A DNA stretch of 64,000 bases from Natronobiforma cellulositropha (GTDB lineage: Archaea > Halobacteriota > Halobacteria > Halobacteriales > Natrialbaceae): contig NZ_JANZXN010000014.1 of NCBI RefSeq assembly GCF_025629245.1, positions 376 through 64,375 of the forward strand. The letters are read 5' to 3'. A program made the position numbers and the translations under genes. This document shows positions 1 to 8,028 of this stretch, piece after piece. The notes under the pieces were generated by a model that was given only the letters and a program-made list of their open reading frames with translations, had not been told where the DNA came from and ran no database searches. The stretch's first letter is position 1. Each line of letters opens with the position of its first letter.

Positions 1-434
1 AGCCGTTCTTGGTACCCAAGGTCGTACTTCTCCTTGAGTTCCTTGCCGACCGGAATCTCGAGCCGCGACCGTTCGCCCATTTCGAGCGTGTACTGGTCGT
101 TGCGAACGTATGTCCGCAACGTTCGACCGTCGTCCTCGTTGCCCCAGTAGCCGGGTGGGGAACACTTCTCGCCGTCTTCTTTCAGTGAGAAGAACGACTT
201 CCACGCACTCTTGCTCTTGCGAATGAGCTGTTGGGCGGTGGCGCTCCCGAGAACACCGACGTACTGTTTGCGGTAGTCGGCGGTGTCCCAAATGCTTTCG
301 CCGTCGAAGTACTGTTGGCGTCGTTCGTAGGTGAGTTCGTTCCAGAGGCTGGCTGAAGCGTCCAACAGTTCGTGCAGTAGCTCCCGGTCCTGTTCGGATC
401 GAGGGCGAACGACGAACTGATTGGTCCGCTTCAT
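1..434 (-). CDS. tnpB: IS605-type transposase / RNA-guided nuclease TnpB, N-terminal part, cut by window edge
   Basis: An open frame runs from an ATG at 434 off the left edge of the window (144 codons visible, no stop). The product begins [20 protein letters not shown] and continues through WNELTYERR and [11 protein letters not shown]. This is the usual N-terminal (WED/REC side) pattern of haloarchaeal IS1341-type TnpB proteins. The RuvC and zinc-finger half lies outside the window, so activity cannot be judged. It differs from the second TnpB in the window (32880-34013) and is not a recent copy of it. A short divergent ORF (488-631) and a terminal hairpin (664-683) lie upstream, the arrangement expected at the left end of such an element. 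Confidence 0.85.
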   Translation of the reverse strand, partial: MKRTNQFVVRPRSEQDRELLHELLDASASLWNELTYERRQQYFDGESIWDTADYRKQYVGVLGSATAQQLIRKSKSAWKSFFSLKEDGEKCSPPGYWGNEDDGRTLRTYVRNDQYTLEMGERSRLEIPVGKELKEKYDLGYQER

Positions 435-487
435 CAACTACGTGTTGGACCGAAATGCACATAAATGTTCCGTTCATGTGATACTGT

Positions 488-631
488 ATGGTCGCTATCC
501 GAATCGAGTTCGGTGACGAGGAACAGTATGAACGCCTGAAAGAACTGAAAAAACATCGCGGGCTAACGTGGAAGGGGTTGCTCCTCGAAGGCGAGAAGCG
601 TGTCCGCGAGGAGACCCCAGACGGCCAGTAG
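488..631 (+). CDS. Small hypothetical protein divergent from tnpB
   Basis: A 47-residue ORF from ATG 488 to TAG 629-631, beginning MVAIRIEFGDEEQYERLKEL. A short beta-like start (VAIRIEF) is followed by a charged helical stretch (EEQYERLKELKKHRG) and a second helix (LTWKGLLLEGEKRVREE). This size and pattern recall small ribbon-helix-helix or antitoxin-like proteins, but no family is certain. It sits 53 bp from the divergent tnpB start and inside the terminal hairpin at 664-683. It therefore appears to be carried by the insertion sequence, possibly as a self-regulator. The function is inference from position only. Confidence 0.55.
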   Translation: MVAIRIEFGDEEQYERLKELKKHRGLTWKGLLLEGEKRVREETPDGQ

Positions 632-663
632 TCGGTGGTTGTTCGGCAGTGCCTACCGCTCGA

Positions 664-683
664 CCCCCGCCTGAAGACGGGGG
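664..683. repeat. Terminal hairpin of the partial IS605-type element
   Basis: A 6-bp perfect stem (CCCCCG / CGGGGG) with an 8-nt loop, just outside the small divergent ORF. Subterminal hairpins of this kind are the TnpA-recognised ends of IS200/IS605 elements. Here the hairpin probably marks the left end, with the boundary close to position 690-700. Confidence 0.5.
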
Positions 684-860
684 CATGCGCTTTATTCTGT
701 GTCATACCGCCCCGTTTCTCCGACCGCAGCAAAAGCCCTGCGGAAACGCCCGCCCCCTCCGAAATCATCGGGGAATTCACTCGAGCGTCGAGACGGCTCA
801 CCCGTCCGATCACGGTCTCCCGTTCGGGCGATCACCGGCTGACGAATCACAATCTGGGTG
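684..860. other. Intergenic stretch with no recognisable gene
   Basis: About 175 bases between the IS end and the first lipoprotein stop codon. I see no convincing ORF, promoter or strong dyad. The overlapping frames on both strands have shadow-like composition. Confidence 0.4.
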
Positions 861-1295
861 TCACACCCGACACCGGGTGTGGACGTCGGTGGTGTCGACG
901 GCGCCACCGTCCTCGTCGCGCAGGACGATGGTTCGCTCCTGTCTGTCGGTTCTGTCGCCTGCGGAGACCTCGAAGTTCGTGACGTTCCGCTCGTCGACGT
1001 CCTGCGTCCGGACTACCTCGCCGTCGGGCGTTTGCACCTCGATCAGCCCGATTTCGTCCGGATCGACCTCGAGGTGGACGTGGAGACAGCGCCCCGTGTC
1101 GTCGTCACACGGCCCTCCGTCCGCGGCGGCCCCGGTCGCGCTGCTGATGACGAACGACTCAACGGCGTCCGTCTCGAACGGCAGTCCGCCGGTCGTGCAC
1201 GACCCGTAATCGACGATACAGCCCGCAAGCGCCGGGACGGCAGTCGCGGCGAGGAAGGCTCGACGTGGGAGTGGGCGCTCGGGGACATCAGACAT
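861..1295 (-). CDS. Tat-exported lipoprotein, tandem copy 1
   Basis: A 144-residue protein. The N-terminus MSDVPERPLPRRAFLAATAV has a twin-arginine motif (R11-R12), a short hydrophobic stretch and a lipobox ending at Cys26 (ALAGC), so it should be exported by Tat and lipid-anchored on the outside. The mature part has further cysteines (Cys33, Cys63, Cys70 and one near the C-terminus) and an Asp-rich beta-like domain. No known domain is recognised. It is a tandem duplicate of the gene at 1556-1990, 695 bp away on the same strand. The two proteins differ at only 11 of 144 positions, ten of them within residues 28-69. The function is unknown. Confidence 0.8.
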   Translation of the reverse strand: MSDVPERPLPRRAFLAATAVPALAGCIVDYGSCTTGGLPFETDAVESFVISSATGAAADGGPCDDDTGRCLHVHLEVDPDEIGLIEVQTPDGEVVRTQDVDERNVTNFEVSAGDRTDRQERTIVLRDEDGGAVDTTDVHTRCRV

Positions 1296-1555
1296 ATGGG
1301 AGGGGTGCGGCCCACCAACTAATTACCTTTTCTAATTTGTGAATACCGTCAAAGCTAAGCAGGTGCTTTCCCGTACACGAGCTGAGACAGAGAATACAAC
1401 CGGCGAGCGCCGGTATGGCGGCCGCGGCGAGGAGAATACGGTGATGCACCGGCTGTTTTGGAGGAAAGAATACTTAATATCTAATTATTATATTTATTAT
1501 GTGTGCGAATTAAATCCGATCGGCAGAGGTGCGCACTCGATTCGTCGTCTGGGTG

Positions 1556-1990
1556 TTACAGCCGACACCGGGTGTGGACGTCGGTGGTGTCGACGGCGCC
1601 ACCGTCCTCGTCGCGCAGGACGATGGTTCGCTCCTGTCTGTCGGTTCTGTCACCTGCGGAGACCTCGAAGTTCGTGACGTTCCGCTCGTCGACGTCTTGC
1701 GTCCGGACTACCTCGCCGTCGGGCGTTTGCACCTCGATCAGCCCGATTTCGTCCGGATCGACCTCGAGGTGGACGTGGAGACAGGTTTCTGTGTCGTCGT
1801 CACACGGCCCGCCGTCTGCGGCGGCCCCGGTCGTGGTACTGGTGATGAACGAGTCGACGGCGTCCGTCTCGAACGGCGGTCCACCGATGGTGCACGACCC
1901 GTAATCGATGATACAGCCCGCAAGTGCCGGTACGGCAGTCGCGGCGAGGAAGGCTCGACGTGGGAGTGGGCGCTCGGGGACATCAGACAT
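1556..1990 (-). CDS. Tat-exported lipoprotein, tandem copy 2
   Basis: A 144-residue paralogue of the gene at 861-1295, with the same twin-arginine signal, the same lipobox Cys26 and the same C-terminal half. The sequence around the variable segment reads IIDYGSCTIGGPPFETDAVD, against IVDYGSCTTGGLPFETDAVE in copy 1. The AT-rich upstream regions are only loosely similar (CTAATTAC versus TGATTAG just before each start), so each copy may have its own promoter. Near-identity from residue 70 onward with divergence upstream suggests recent duplication followed by selection or partial gene conversion. No homologous family is recognised. Confidence 0.8.
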   Translation of the reverse strand: MSDVPERPLPRRAFLAATAVPALAGCIIDYGSCTIGGPPFETDAVDSFITSTTTGAAADGGPCDDDTETCLHVHLEVDPDEIGLIEVQTPDGEVVRTQDVDERNVTNFEVSAGDRTDRQERTIVLRDEDGGAVDTTDVHTRCRL

Positions 1991-2062
1991 GTGGGAGGGG
2001 TACGCCCCTCCAATTGATTAGTTTTTCAATTTACAAATTCCGTCAGAACCCAACAGACCGTC

Positions 2063-3253
2063 TCAGACGCCCTGGCCCATCAGGTGGCTGCGCAACACGT
2101 CGGCCTCCTTGGTCCCCGCGGCGGTGTTGACGATGACGACCGTCTCGTCGCCGTCGAAGACGCCCTGCTCGCCGAGTTCCCACGCGCCGCTGGCGGCCGC
2201 CGCTGCACTCGGTGTCGACTCGAGTCCCTCGCCCTTCGCCACCGCGACGGCGGCCTCGAGAATTGCCGGATCGTCCGTCGCGACCGCGCCGCCACCGCTC
2301 TCGCGCAGCGCCTCGAGGACGAGCGCGCTCTCTGTGGGGTCTGGAATCTCGATCTCACCGCAGATCGTATCCGGATACTCCACGGGGTCGTGCCTCGTCG
2401 CCCCACTCTCGAACGCCTCGGCGATCGGCGCGCAGTCGGCCGCCTGGGCGGCGTACAGCGCCGGGCGCTCGTCGATCCACCCCAGACGCTCGAGTTCGCG
2501 CGCTCCCTTGGCCATTCCGACGACGCCGGTGCCGTGGCCCGTCGGAGTGACGATGGCGTCGGGGACCGTCCACTCGAGCTGTTCGACGATCTCGTAGAGC
2601 AGCGTCTTGCGACCTTCGTGGCGGTACGGCGTCTCGAAGGCGCGCAGGTCGTGCCAGCCCTCCTCGGCGAGCGCCTCCTCGTAGGCGGCGGTCGCCTCGT
2701 CGATCCGGCCGCCGACGACGGTCATGTCGCCGCCGTGGACGTTGATCATCGCCTTGCTCGAGAAGCCCGACCGTGCGGGGACGAACACGTGTGACTCGAG
2801 GCCGGCCCGGCCAGCGTAGGCGGCGGCCGACTGCCCGGCGTCGCCCGCTGTGGCGAGTCCAACGTCGCTCGCACCGAGTGCGCGCGCGGCGGTCACCGCG
2901 ACCGCCTGGTCCCGGTCTGCGACCGTCCCCGTCGGGTTTCGCCCCTCGTCTTTGACGAACACGCGGGCGACACCCAGCTCGGCGGCGAGTTTCGGACACG
3001 GCACCAGCGGCGTCGCGCCCTCGTAGGTCGTCACCGCCGTCTCTTTCGCGAACGGCAGCAGTTCCTCGTAGCGCCACATCGTCGCGACCGGGCGCGACTC
3101 GAGGGTCTCCCGCTCGAGCGTGATCGCGTCGTAATCGTAGCGCGCGTCGAGCGCGCCACCGCAGTCGGGACAGCGCTGAACCCCGGTGTCGGCGGCGACG
3201 GCCGTCTCACAGTCGACACACTCGAGGCCGACGAACGCGTCGGTAGTCTCCAT
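2063..3253 (-). CDS. Threonine synthase-like fold-type II PLP protein lacking the PLP lysine
   Basis: A 396-residue protein with the layout of archaeal threonine synthase: an N-terminal zinc-ribbon-like CxxC pair (ECVDC, RCPDCGG), then the fold-type II PLP enzyme core. In the family the PLP lysine sits in an NPTGSFKDR motif. Here the matching segment is NPTGTVADR, residues 107-114, so the lysine is alanine (A112). The phosphate-binding STGN-type loop is also altered to TAGDAGQS. The later PTGHGTG loop is kept. The gene is intact and of full length, so it is not a simple pseudogene. It could be a pseudoenzyme, a regulatory paralogue, or an enzyme with changed chemistry. True threonine synthase activity should not be assumed from similarity. 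Confidence 0.8.
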   Translation of the reverse strand: METTDAFVGLECVDCETAVAADTGVQRCPDCGGALDARYDYDAITLERETLESRPVATMWRYEELLPFAKETAVTTYEGATPLVPCPKLAAELGVARVFVKDEGRNPTGTVADRDQAVAVTAARALGASDVGLATAGDAGQSAAAYAGRAGLESHVFVPARSGFSSKAMINVHGGDMTVVGGRIDEATAAYEEALAEEGWHDLRAFETPYRHEGRKTLLYEIVEQLEWTVPDAIVTPTGHGTGVVGMAKGARELERLGWIDERPALYAAQAADCAPIAEAFESGATRHDPVEYPDTICGEIEIPDPTESALVLEALRESGGGAVATDDPAILEAAVAVAKGEGLESTPSAAAAASGAWELGEQGVFDGDETVVIVNTAAGTKEADVLRSHLMGQGV

Positions 3254-3307
3254 ACCGGGGGTTTCGACCCGCAGGACAAAACGCCTCTCATCGCGTGCTC
3301 GCGTCCG

Positions 3308-4159
3308 TTACCCACGGATGGCGAGCGGGACGAACATGATCGCCGCGACGGCGACGCCAGCACCAAGCGCACGCGTGCCCGCCATCGGATCGAACGCCCC
3401 GACCGCCAGAACGGCCGGGATCACCACGAGTCCTGCGAACGCGAGGATGCCGACGGAGTACCACCGCGCTCGTGGGGCGCGTGCGTCCTCGAGTACGGTC
3501 CAGACGGCGAGTGCGCTCGCCGTCCCGACGACCGCCGCGAGCGCGTCGCGGTCCAGACAGATGCCCGCTGCGAGACAGGACGCCTGTGGGGTCGCACTCG
3601 AGAACGCGCCGAGTGCCGTCCCGACGACGGCCACCGCTGCGCCGACGCCGAACGCGAGGCGTGGATCACCACGGGCGACTCGCGTCACTGCGACGAGGTA
3701 GGCGACGCCGAGGGCGACGCCGGCGATTACGTCGACGGCGTAGTGGACGCCGAGGACGATCCGGGTGAGACCGACGACGACCACGATCACGCCTGCGAGC
3801 ACGAGCCGCTGTCTGCGTGTTCCGACCCGGTCGAACGTGAGCGCGAGCGCACCGTAGACGATGGCGGTTCCCGTGGCGTGGCCGCTCGGAAAGCTCGTCG
3901 TCTGGGTCGCGATCAGGTGGAGGTCCGCCGGCGGGCGCGGAACGGCGAAGATGGCTTTCGTCGCCGCGACGAGCGCTAAGCCGCCGAGTACCAGCGCGAA
4001 GGTGTACGCGCCGCGCTCGCGCCCGCCGAACCAGTAGGCGAGCGCACCGACGAGGAGCAGAAACCAGACGTCGCCCAGCACCGTGAGGAGTTCGACGACC
4101 GGCAGCGCCCACTCCGGGACGAGCGACTGTGCGGTCTCGATCTCTCCGACGTCACGCAT
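3308..4159 (-). CDS. PAP2-superfamily membrane phosphatase
   Basis: A 283-residue integral membrane protein. All three PAP2 active-site motifs are present: K68...R75-P76, PSGH at 91-94, and R133...H139...D143 (TRIVLGVHYAVD). It should dephosphorylate a lipid phosphate or polyprenyl diphosphate at the membrane face. Hydrophobic segments lie around residues 20-45, 50-75, 95-110, 118-150 and in the C-terminal third. The neighbours are unrelated housekeeping genes, so the substrate is open; a role in polyprenyl-phosphate recycling is one inference. Confidence 0.85.
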   Translation of the reverse strand: MRDVGEIETAQSLVPEWALPVVELLTVLGDVWFLLLVGALAYWFGGRERGAYTFALVLGGLALVAATKAIFAVPRPPADLHLIATQTTSFPSGHATGTAIVYGALALTFDRVGTRRQRLVLAGVIVVVVGLTRIVLGVHYAVDVIAGVALGVAYLVAVTRVARGDPRLAFGVGAAVAVVGTALGAFSSATPQASCLAAGICLDRDALAAVVGTASALAVWTVLEDARAPRARWYSVGILAFAGLVVIPAVLAVGAFDPMAGTRALGAGVAVAAIMFVPLAIRG

Positions 4160-4254
4160 ACTCCTGGAGAGTACTCCGTAGCCCCTCTTCTGGTTTTCCC
4201 CGGCGGACTCGGCCCCGTGCCTGCACCGGCTGCGTTAGCCTCGGTCCCGTGCGG

Positions 4255-4971
4255 TCACAACAGCCCGCGACAGCGCCCGAGCGGTGGAAACCAGCGGACG
4301 GACTCGGCCGCCTCGTCCCAGACACCGGGGTAGAACGCGTCCGGATCGGTCACGAGCGGCGACTGAAAGTCCCGGCCGTACATCCCGTTGACCGTCGCAC
4401 CCGCCGCGAGTCTGGTGAACGCGGGCAGTACCAGCACGTCCGCACCGCGGTAGGCGTCCGGCCCGTAGAGGAAACACGGCCGCTTGCGTCCGTCGACCGA
4501 CAGCGCCGGGTGGTCGTGGCCGACGATGTAGCGCACTCCCTCGAGCGACGGCCGTTCGTGGCCGTGACAGACCACTGTCTCGCCGTCTGCGAGACGGTAG
4601 GCCGCAGACTGTTCGCCGTCGTAACACCCCTCGAGCATGGTGTCGTGGTTTCCCGGCGTCACCTGCAGGCGCGCACCCGCCGCCGCGACCGTCGCCTCGA
4701 GTCTCGAGAGCGAGCGCTCGACACCCGGCGGGAGCCACGAGAACGAGTGGAGCAGGTCGCCCGCGACGACGACGGTGGCGGGTTCGACCCGTGTGAGTGC
4801 GTCGGCGAGTCGCTCGAGCACGTCGGAATCGTCGTCGAGCGGAGCCTCGACGCGCGAGACCGCCCCCCGGCCGAAGTGGATGTCGGCGAGGACGAGCGCG
4901 TCGGCCCCCGGGACGGAGACGGCACGCTCGAGCGGGGTAAACGGCAGGTCGACCGCCGTTCCGGCGGTCAT
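4255..4971 (-). CDS. Metallophosphoesterase (SbcD/MJ0037-like)
   Basis: A 238-residue calcineurin-like phosphoesterase. The metal-binding motifs appear in order: D30-x-H32 (LADIHFG), G71-D72, G107-N108-H109-D, and GHDH at 151-154. Family members are dinuclear metal phosphodiesterases, often linked to DNA repair helicases. The start codon overlaps the stop of artA by four bases (ATGA, 4968-4971), so the two genes are probably translated from one message. No functional link between the products is evident. Confidence 0.85.
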   Translation of the reverse strand: MTAGTAVDLPFTPLERAVSVPGADALVLADIHFGRGAVSRVEAPLDDDSDVLERLADALTRVEPATVVVAGDLLHSFSWLPPGVERSLSRLEATVAAAGARLQVTPGNHDTMLEGCYDGEQSAAYRLADGETVVCHGHERPSLEGVRYIVGHDHPALSVDGRKRPCFLYGPDAYRGADVLVLPAFTRLAAGATVNGMYGRDFQSPLVTDPDAFYPGVWDEAAESVRWFPPLGRCRGLL

Positions 4972-6026
4972 TCGGCGCTGTCGGCGTGTCCGTCCACTGC
5001 GGGCGCGTCGGTGTCCGCCTCACCCGCACCGAGGGCCGCTTCGAGGTCGTACTCGGTACCGGTGAGGACGAACAGCGCCTCCTCGAGCGGTCCGAACACC
5101 TCGGGGAGCACCTTGATCACGAGGTAGGTGATCGCGAGTAAGGCGACGACCGAGAGGGTCTGGGCGATGAAGTTGTGGGCGACGAGAAACGAGGTCCGCT
5201 CCGGGACCGACCCCATCCACTCGGTCGTGACGTAGATCAGCGGCTCGTACTGGAACCAGCCGTGCGGGGTCGCGAGACCGACGAAGACGTTCCGCGCGAG
5301 GTTGAGAATCCAGATGACGCCGACGGCCAGCGCGAACGCCGCCAGTTTTCGCCGCAGCGGCGCGCTCACGGAGGCGATCAGGCCGCCGAAGATGGAGATG
5401 CTGCCGATGCCCGTACACGCGAGGACGATGTAGGTCGTCCGTCCGGTCGCGGTCTCGTCGGGGTCGAAGTTGAACCGGCTCAGGTAGCCGTTGGCTCCCT
5501 CGTTGAGACCGGGGCTCGAGCCGAGCAGTTCCATCCCGTAGTGGGTCTGGGCTGCCGTGGTCTCGATCAGCCACTGGCGGAAGACCGGCACCGTCTCGGC
5601 GGGGAAGTAGATGATACCCATGATGGCGATGGCACGGGTGAGCACGAGCAGGGAGGTGCGCCCGCGAACCAACAGCAGGCCGACGTAGACGAACAGCGGC
5701 AGCGCGGCGAGGCTCAGGATCGTCTGGAGCGGGCTCTGTGCCTCGTAGAAGAAGTGCGGGGCGACCCACAGCCAGAAGAACCCGAAGAGGACGCTCCCCC
5801 CTGCGGCGACGTAGGTCGCGACCTCGAGCTGGCCGCGGTACTCGAGCAGCGCGGCGAAGACGAACAGGCCGATGACGATCCAGCCGAGGGCGTCCGAGAC
5901 GGCGAGCGTGTAGGACTCGGGGAGCGCCAGCGGCGTCACCACCGGCTCGAGTTGCGCGGCGTCGGGGAGGGCGAGGGCGGTGGGAACCGGCGACACCTCG
6001 AGTGCCGCGGTGGACGACATACTCAC
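4968..6026 (-). CDS. artA: Archaeosortase A
   Basis: A 352-residue multi-spanning membrane protease/transpeptidase of the exosortase superfamily. The catalytic set can be read directly: Cys204 in ACTGIGS, Arg245 in NLARNVF and His284 in LVAHNF, each at a transmembrane edge. In haloarchaea ArtA removes the PGF-CTERM tail of S-layer glycoprotein and other surface proteins and attaches a prenyl-derived lipid. About eight hydrophobic segments are visible, followed by a short acidic cytoplasmic tail. It is first in a two-gene unit with the overlapping metallophosphoesterase. No PGF-CTERM substrate is visible in this window. Confidence 0.93.
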   Translation of the reverse strand: MSMSSTAALEVSPVPTALALPDAAQLEPVVTPLALPESYTLAVSDALGWIVIGLFVFAALLEYRGQLEVATYVAAGGSVLFGFFWLWVAPHFFYEAQSPLQTILSLAALPLFVYVGLLLVRGRTSLLVLTRAIAIMGIIYFPAETVPVFRQWLIETTAAQTHYGMELLGSSPGLNEGANGYLSRFNFDPDETATGRTTYIVLACTGIGSISIFGGLIASVSAPLRRKLAAFALAVGVIWILNLARNVFVGLATPHGWFQYEPLIYVTTEWMGSVPERTSFLVAHNFIAQTLSVVALLAITYLVIKVLPEVFGPLEEALFVLTGTEYDLEAALGAGEADTDAPAVDGHADSAE

Positions 6027-6158
6027 TATCCGAGGTGAGGGAGGCGAGTGCTATCAACCTGACGCTCGTCGCTGGATACGGTCGGGCCGGACAGCGCCGC
6101 TCGAAGAGCGACCCCGACGACTGCGTACCTTTTTGAACCGCTCGGCCGAAGTCGGGGC

Positions 6159-6938
6159 ATGGTCGACGTCCTCGACAACAAGCGGGCCGCGACGCGGTTT
6201 CGGATCCTCGTCCAGATCGCCGAGCGCCAGCCTGCAGTGAGTCAGGGAGAGATCGCCGGGCACGTCGGCGTCACGAGCCAGGCCGTCAGCGAGTACATCC
6301 GTGAACTCGTCGAGGACGGACTCGTCGAGAAGGAGGGACGCTCGCGCTACCGAGTGACCAAAGAGGGCGTCGACTGGCTGTTTCAGGCCGCGAGCGACGT
6401 CCGCCGGTTCGCCGACCACGTCACCGAGGACGTGCTCGAGGCGATGAACGAAGACGCCGCCATCGCCACCGACGAGATCGGCGAGGGCGACACCGTCTCC
6501 CTGACCGTCAGCGACGGGTTACTCCACGCGACGGCCGGCGACGAGGGACCAGCAACCGGCGTCGCGACGACGGCTGCGACAGCCGGAACCGACGTCGGAG
6601 TCACCGACTTCGAGGGCGTCATCGACCTCGATCCAGGCTCTGTCACCGTCTTTCAGGTGCCGACTGTCCGCACCGGTGGGAGCCGACGCGTCGACGGGGA
6701 GGCGGTCGCCGCCGCCTGTGCCGATGCCGACCTCGTCGTCGCGACCGGCGTCGAGGCGGTCGTCACGCTCCGCGAGCGGGGAATCGACCCTGCCGTCACG
6801 TTCGCCGTCGGCGACGTGGCTGCCGACGCCGCAGAGCGTGGACTGCTGGTGTGTGCGCTCGCGACCACCGACGCCGTCGGCCGTGTGACCGACGTCCTGC
6901 GCGACGCTGGTGTCGCATACGAAGTGCGCGAAGGCTGA
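6159..6938 (+). CDS. Winged-helix transcriptional regulator with C-terminal sensor-like domain
   Basis: A 259-residue protein. Residues 1-75 form a MarR-like winged helix (RFRILVQIAERQPAVSQGEI, then a recognition helix VTSQAVSEYIRELV and a wing ending RYRVTKEG). The rest, about 180 residues, alternates beta and alpha segments and contains VGVTDFEGVIDLDPGSV. This architecture is conserved in haloarchaeal MarR-like regulators of unknown ligand. It is divergent from artA with 132 bp between them. Its target is unknown; the shared intergenic region makes artA or its own promoter possible. Confidence 0.75.
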   Translation: MVDVLDNKRAATRFRILVQIAERQPAVSQGEIAGHVGVTSQAVSEYIRELVEDGLVEKEGRSRYRVTKEGVDWLFQAASDVRRFADHVTEDVLEAMNEDAAIATDEIGEGDTVSLTVSDGLLHATAGDEGPATGVATTAATAGTDVGVTDFEGVIDLDPGSVTVFQVPTVRTGGSRRVDGEAVAAACADADLVVATGVEAVVTLRERGIDPAVTFAVGDVAADAAERGLLVCALATTDAVGRVTDVLRDAGVAYEVREG

Positions 6939-6986
6939 GTGGCCCTGGTGGTCTGGCGTCCGTCACCGCTCGGAGACAATCCGCTG

Positions 6987-6997
6987 TATTTATATTT
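6987..6997 (+). promoter_or_regulatory. TATA box for the HalOD1 gene
   Basis: A TATTTATATTT stretch centred about 27 nt before the ATG at 7019. This is the spacing expected for a leaderless haloarchaeal transcript. Confidence 0.6.
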
Positions 6998-7018
6998 CCG
7001 TTCGTGGCCACGCGAGAT

Positions 7019-7294
7019 ATGGACCCCGACACCCCCGTGAGCATCACCGTCATCGAAGCGGTCGCCGAGACCGAAGGCGTCGAACCGGCTGCGCTCGAGC
7101 CGCCGCTGTACGACGTGATCGAGACGAGTGCCCTCGACGCACTGTTTCGTGACGCATCGGGACGTTCCGGTGCGCCGTCGCTCGAGTTCGTCTACCGCGG
7201 CCACGTCGTCTCCGTCTCCGGTGACGGTGACGTGCGGGTGACGCCCGCTCACCCCGCCGCCTCCACGGTGAACGACGGTCTCGCCAGCGACTGA
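7019..7294 (+). CDS. HalOD1 output-domain protein
   Basis: A 91-residue stand-alone HalOD1 domain, a haloarchaeal output module predicted from its frequent fusion to receiver domains. Typical features are LYDVIETSALDALF in the first half and LEFVYRGHVVSVSGDGDVRV near the end. It is monocistronic, with its own TATA box and a very short or absent leader. The molecular activity of HalOD1 domains is not established. Confidence 0.8.
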   Translation: MDPDTPVSITVIEAVAETEGVEPAALEPPLYDVIETSALDALFRDASGRSGAPSLEFVYRGHVVSVSGDGDVRVTPAHPAASTVNDGLASD

Positions 7295-7334
7295 GAGCCG
7301 CTGTCGGTCCTCGCCCTCCGCCCCGGTGGCCGCG

Positions 7335-7931
7335 TCACTTCGCGTGCTCTTTCGCGGTCACGTACGCCTCCTGAATACGGCGAAACGACGCTTCGTCGCC
7401 GCCGTGGTCCGGATGCACGTCCTTGACCCGGTCGCGGTAGGCCGCTCTGACCTGCGCTTGATCGGCCGTCGCCGGTAACCCGAGCGCCTCGTAGGCGACC
7501 GCGACCGGGTCGCGAGCGTCACGCAGTTCGCGCTCGAGTTCGGGAACGTCGAACGGAAGCCTGCCCCCGAGGTGGTGGCCCGGCATCTCGTGTTCGACGA
7601 GGATTGCGTACGTCCCGGTCGCGTTGCCGATTCTGAAGTACGCCTGGGCGTCGAAGGTGACTGCGACGTCACGCGTTGGTAAGTAAAAGGCGACCCGTTG
7701 GCCGGCGACCTCGGCGTCCTCGACGTACCGCTCGCCGATCCGTTCGAGATACGTGCGAATCTCCGCGCGTCGTCGGGCGTCGCTCGAGTAGGCCGTCTCG
7801 GCCGGCTGTCGACTCGGGAACAGCCGCTCGCCGACGAGGAACAATCCGGCAGCGAAGACGCTGAAGAGACCGCCGAGTACCAGTCCGGCGAGGACAGACG
7901 GCGGAATCGACTCCACGACGTTCGCGGGCAC
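7335..7931 (-). CDS. Membrane-anchored J-domain protein
   Basis: A 198-residue protein with one N-terminal transmembrane segment (residues 10-35, VLAGLVLGGLFSVFAAGLFL), a middle domain of about 100 residues of unknown fold, and a C-terminal J domain (residues 146-198). The J domain keeps the HPD tripeptide at 173-175 that stimulates DnaK ATPase. It has no zinc finger or client-binding domain, so it is a specialised co-chaperone acting at the membrane rather than a full DnaJ. Confidence 0.82.
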   Translation of the reverse strand: MPANVVESIPPSVLAGLVLGGLFSVFAAGLFLVGERLFPSRQPAETAYSSDARRRAEIRTYLERIGERYVEDAEVAGQRVAFYLPTRDVAVTFDAQAYFRIGNATGTYAILVEHEMPGHHLGGRLPFDVPELERELRDARDPVAVAYEALGLPATADQAQVRAAYRDRVKDVHPDHGGDEASFRRIQEAYVTAKEHAK

Positions 7932-8028
7932 GGGTACGTCTACGCAATCTCGGCTAAAGAATCGCTCGCTCGTCCCGGCGCCGCCGGGGCACAGTCGGCG
8001 TGTTCAGCAGCTATCGCAGACGCCGGCG

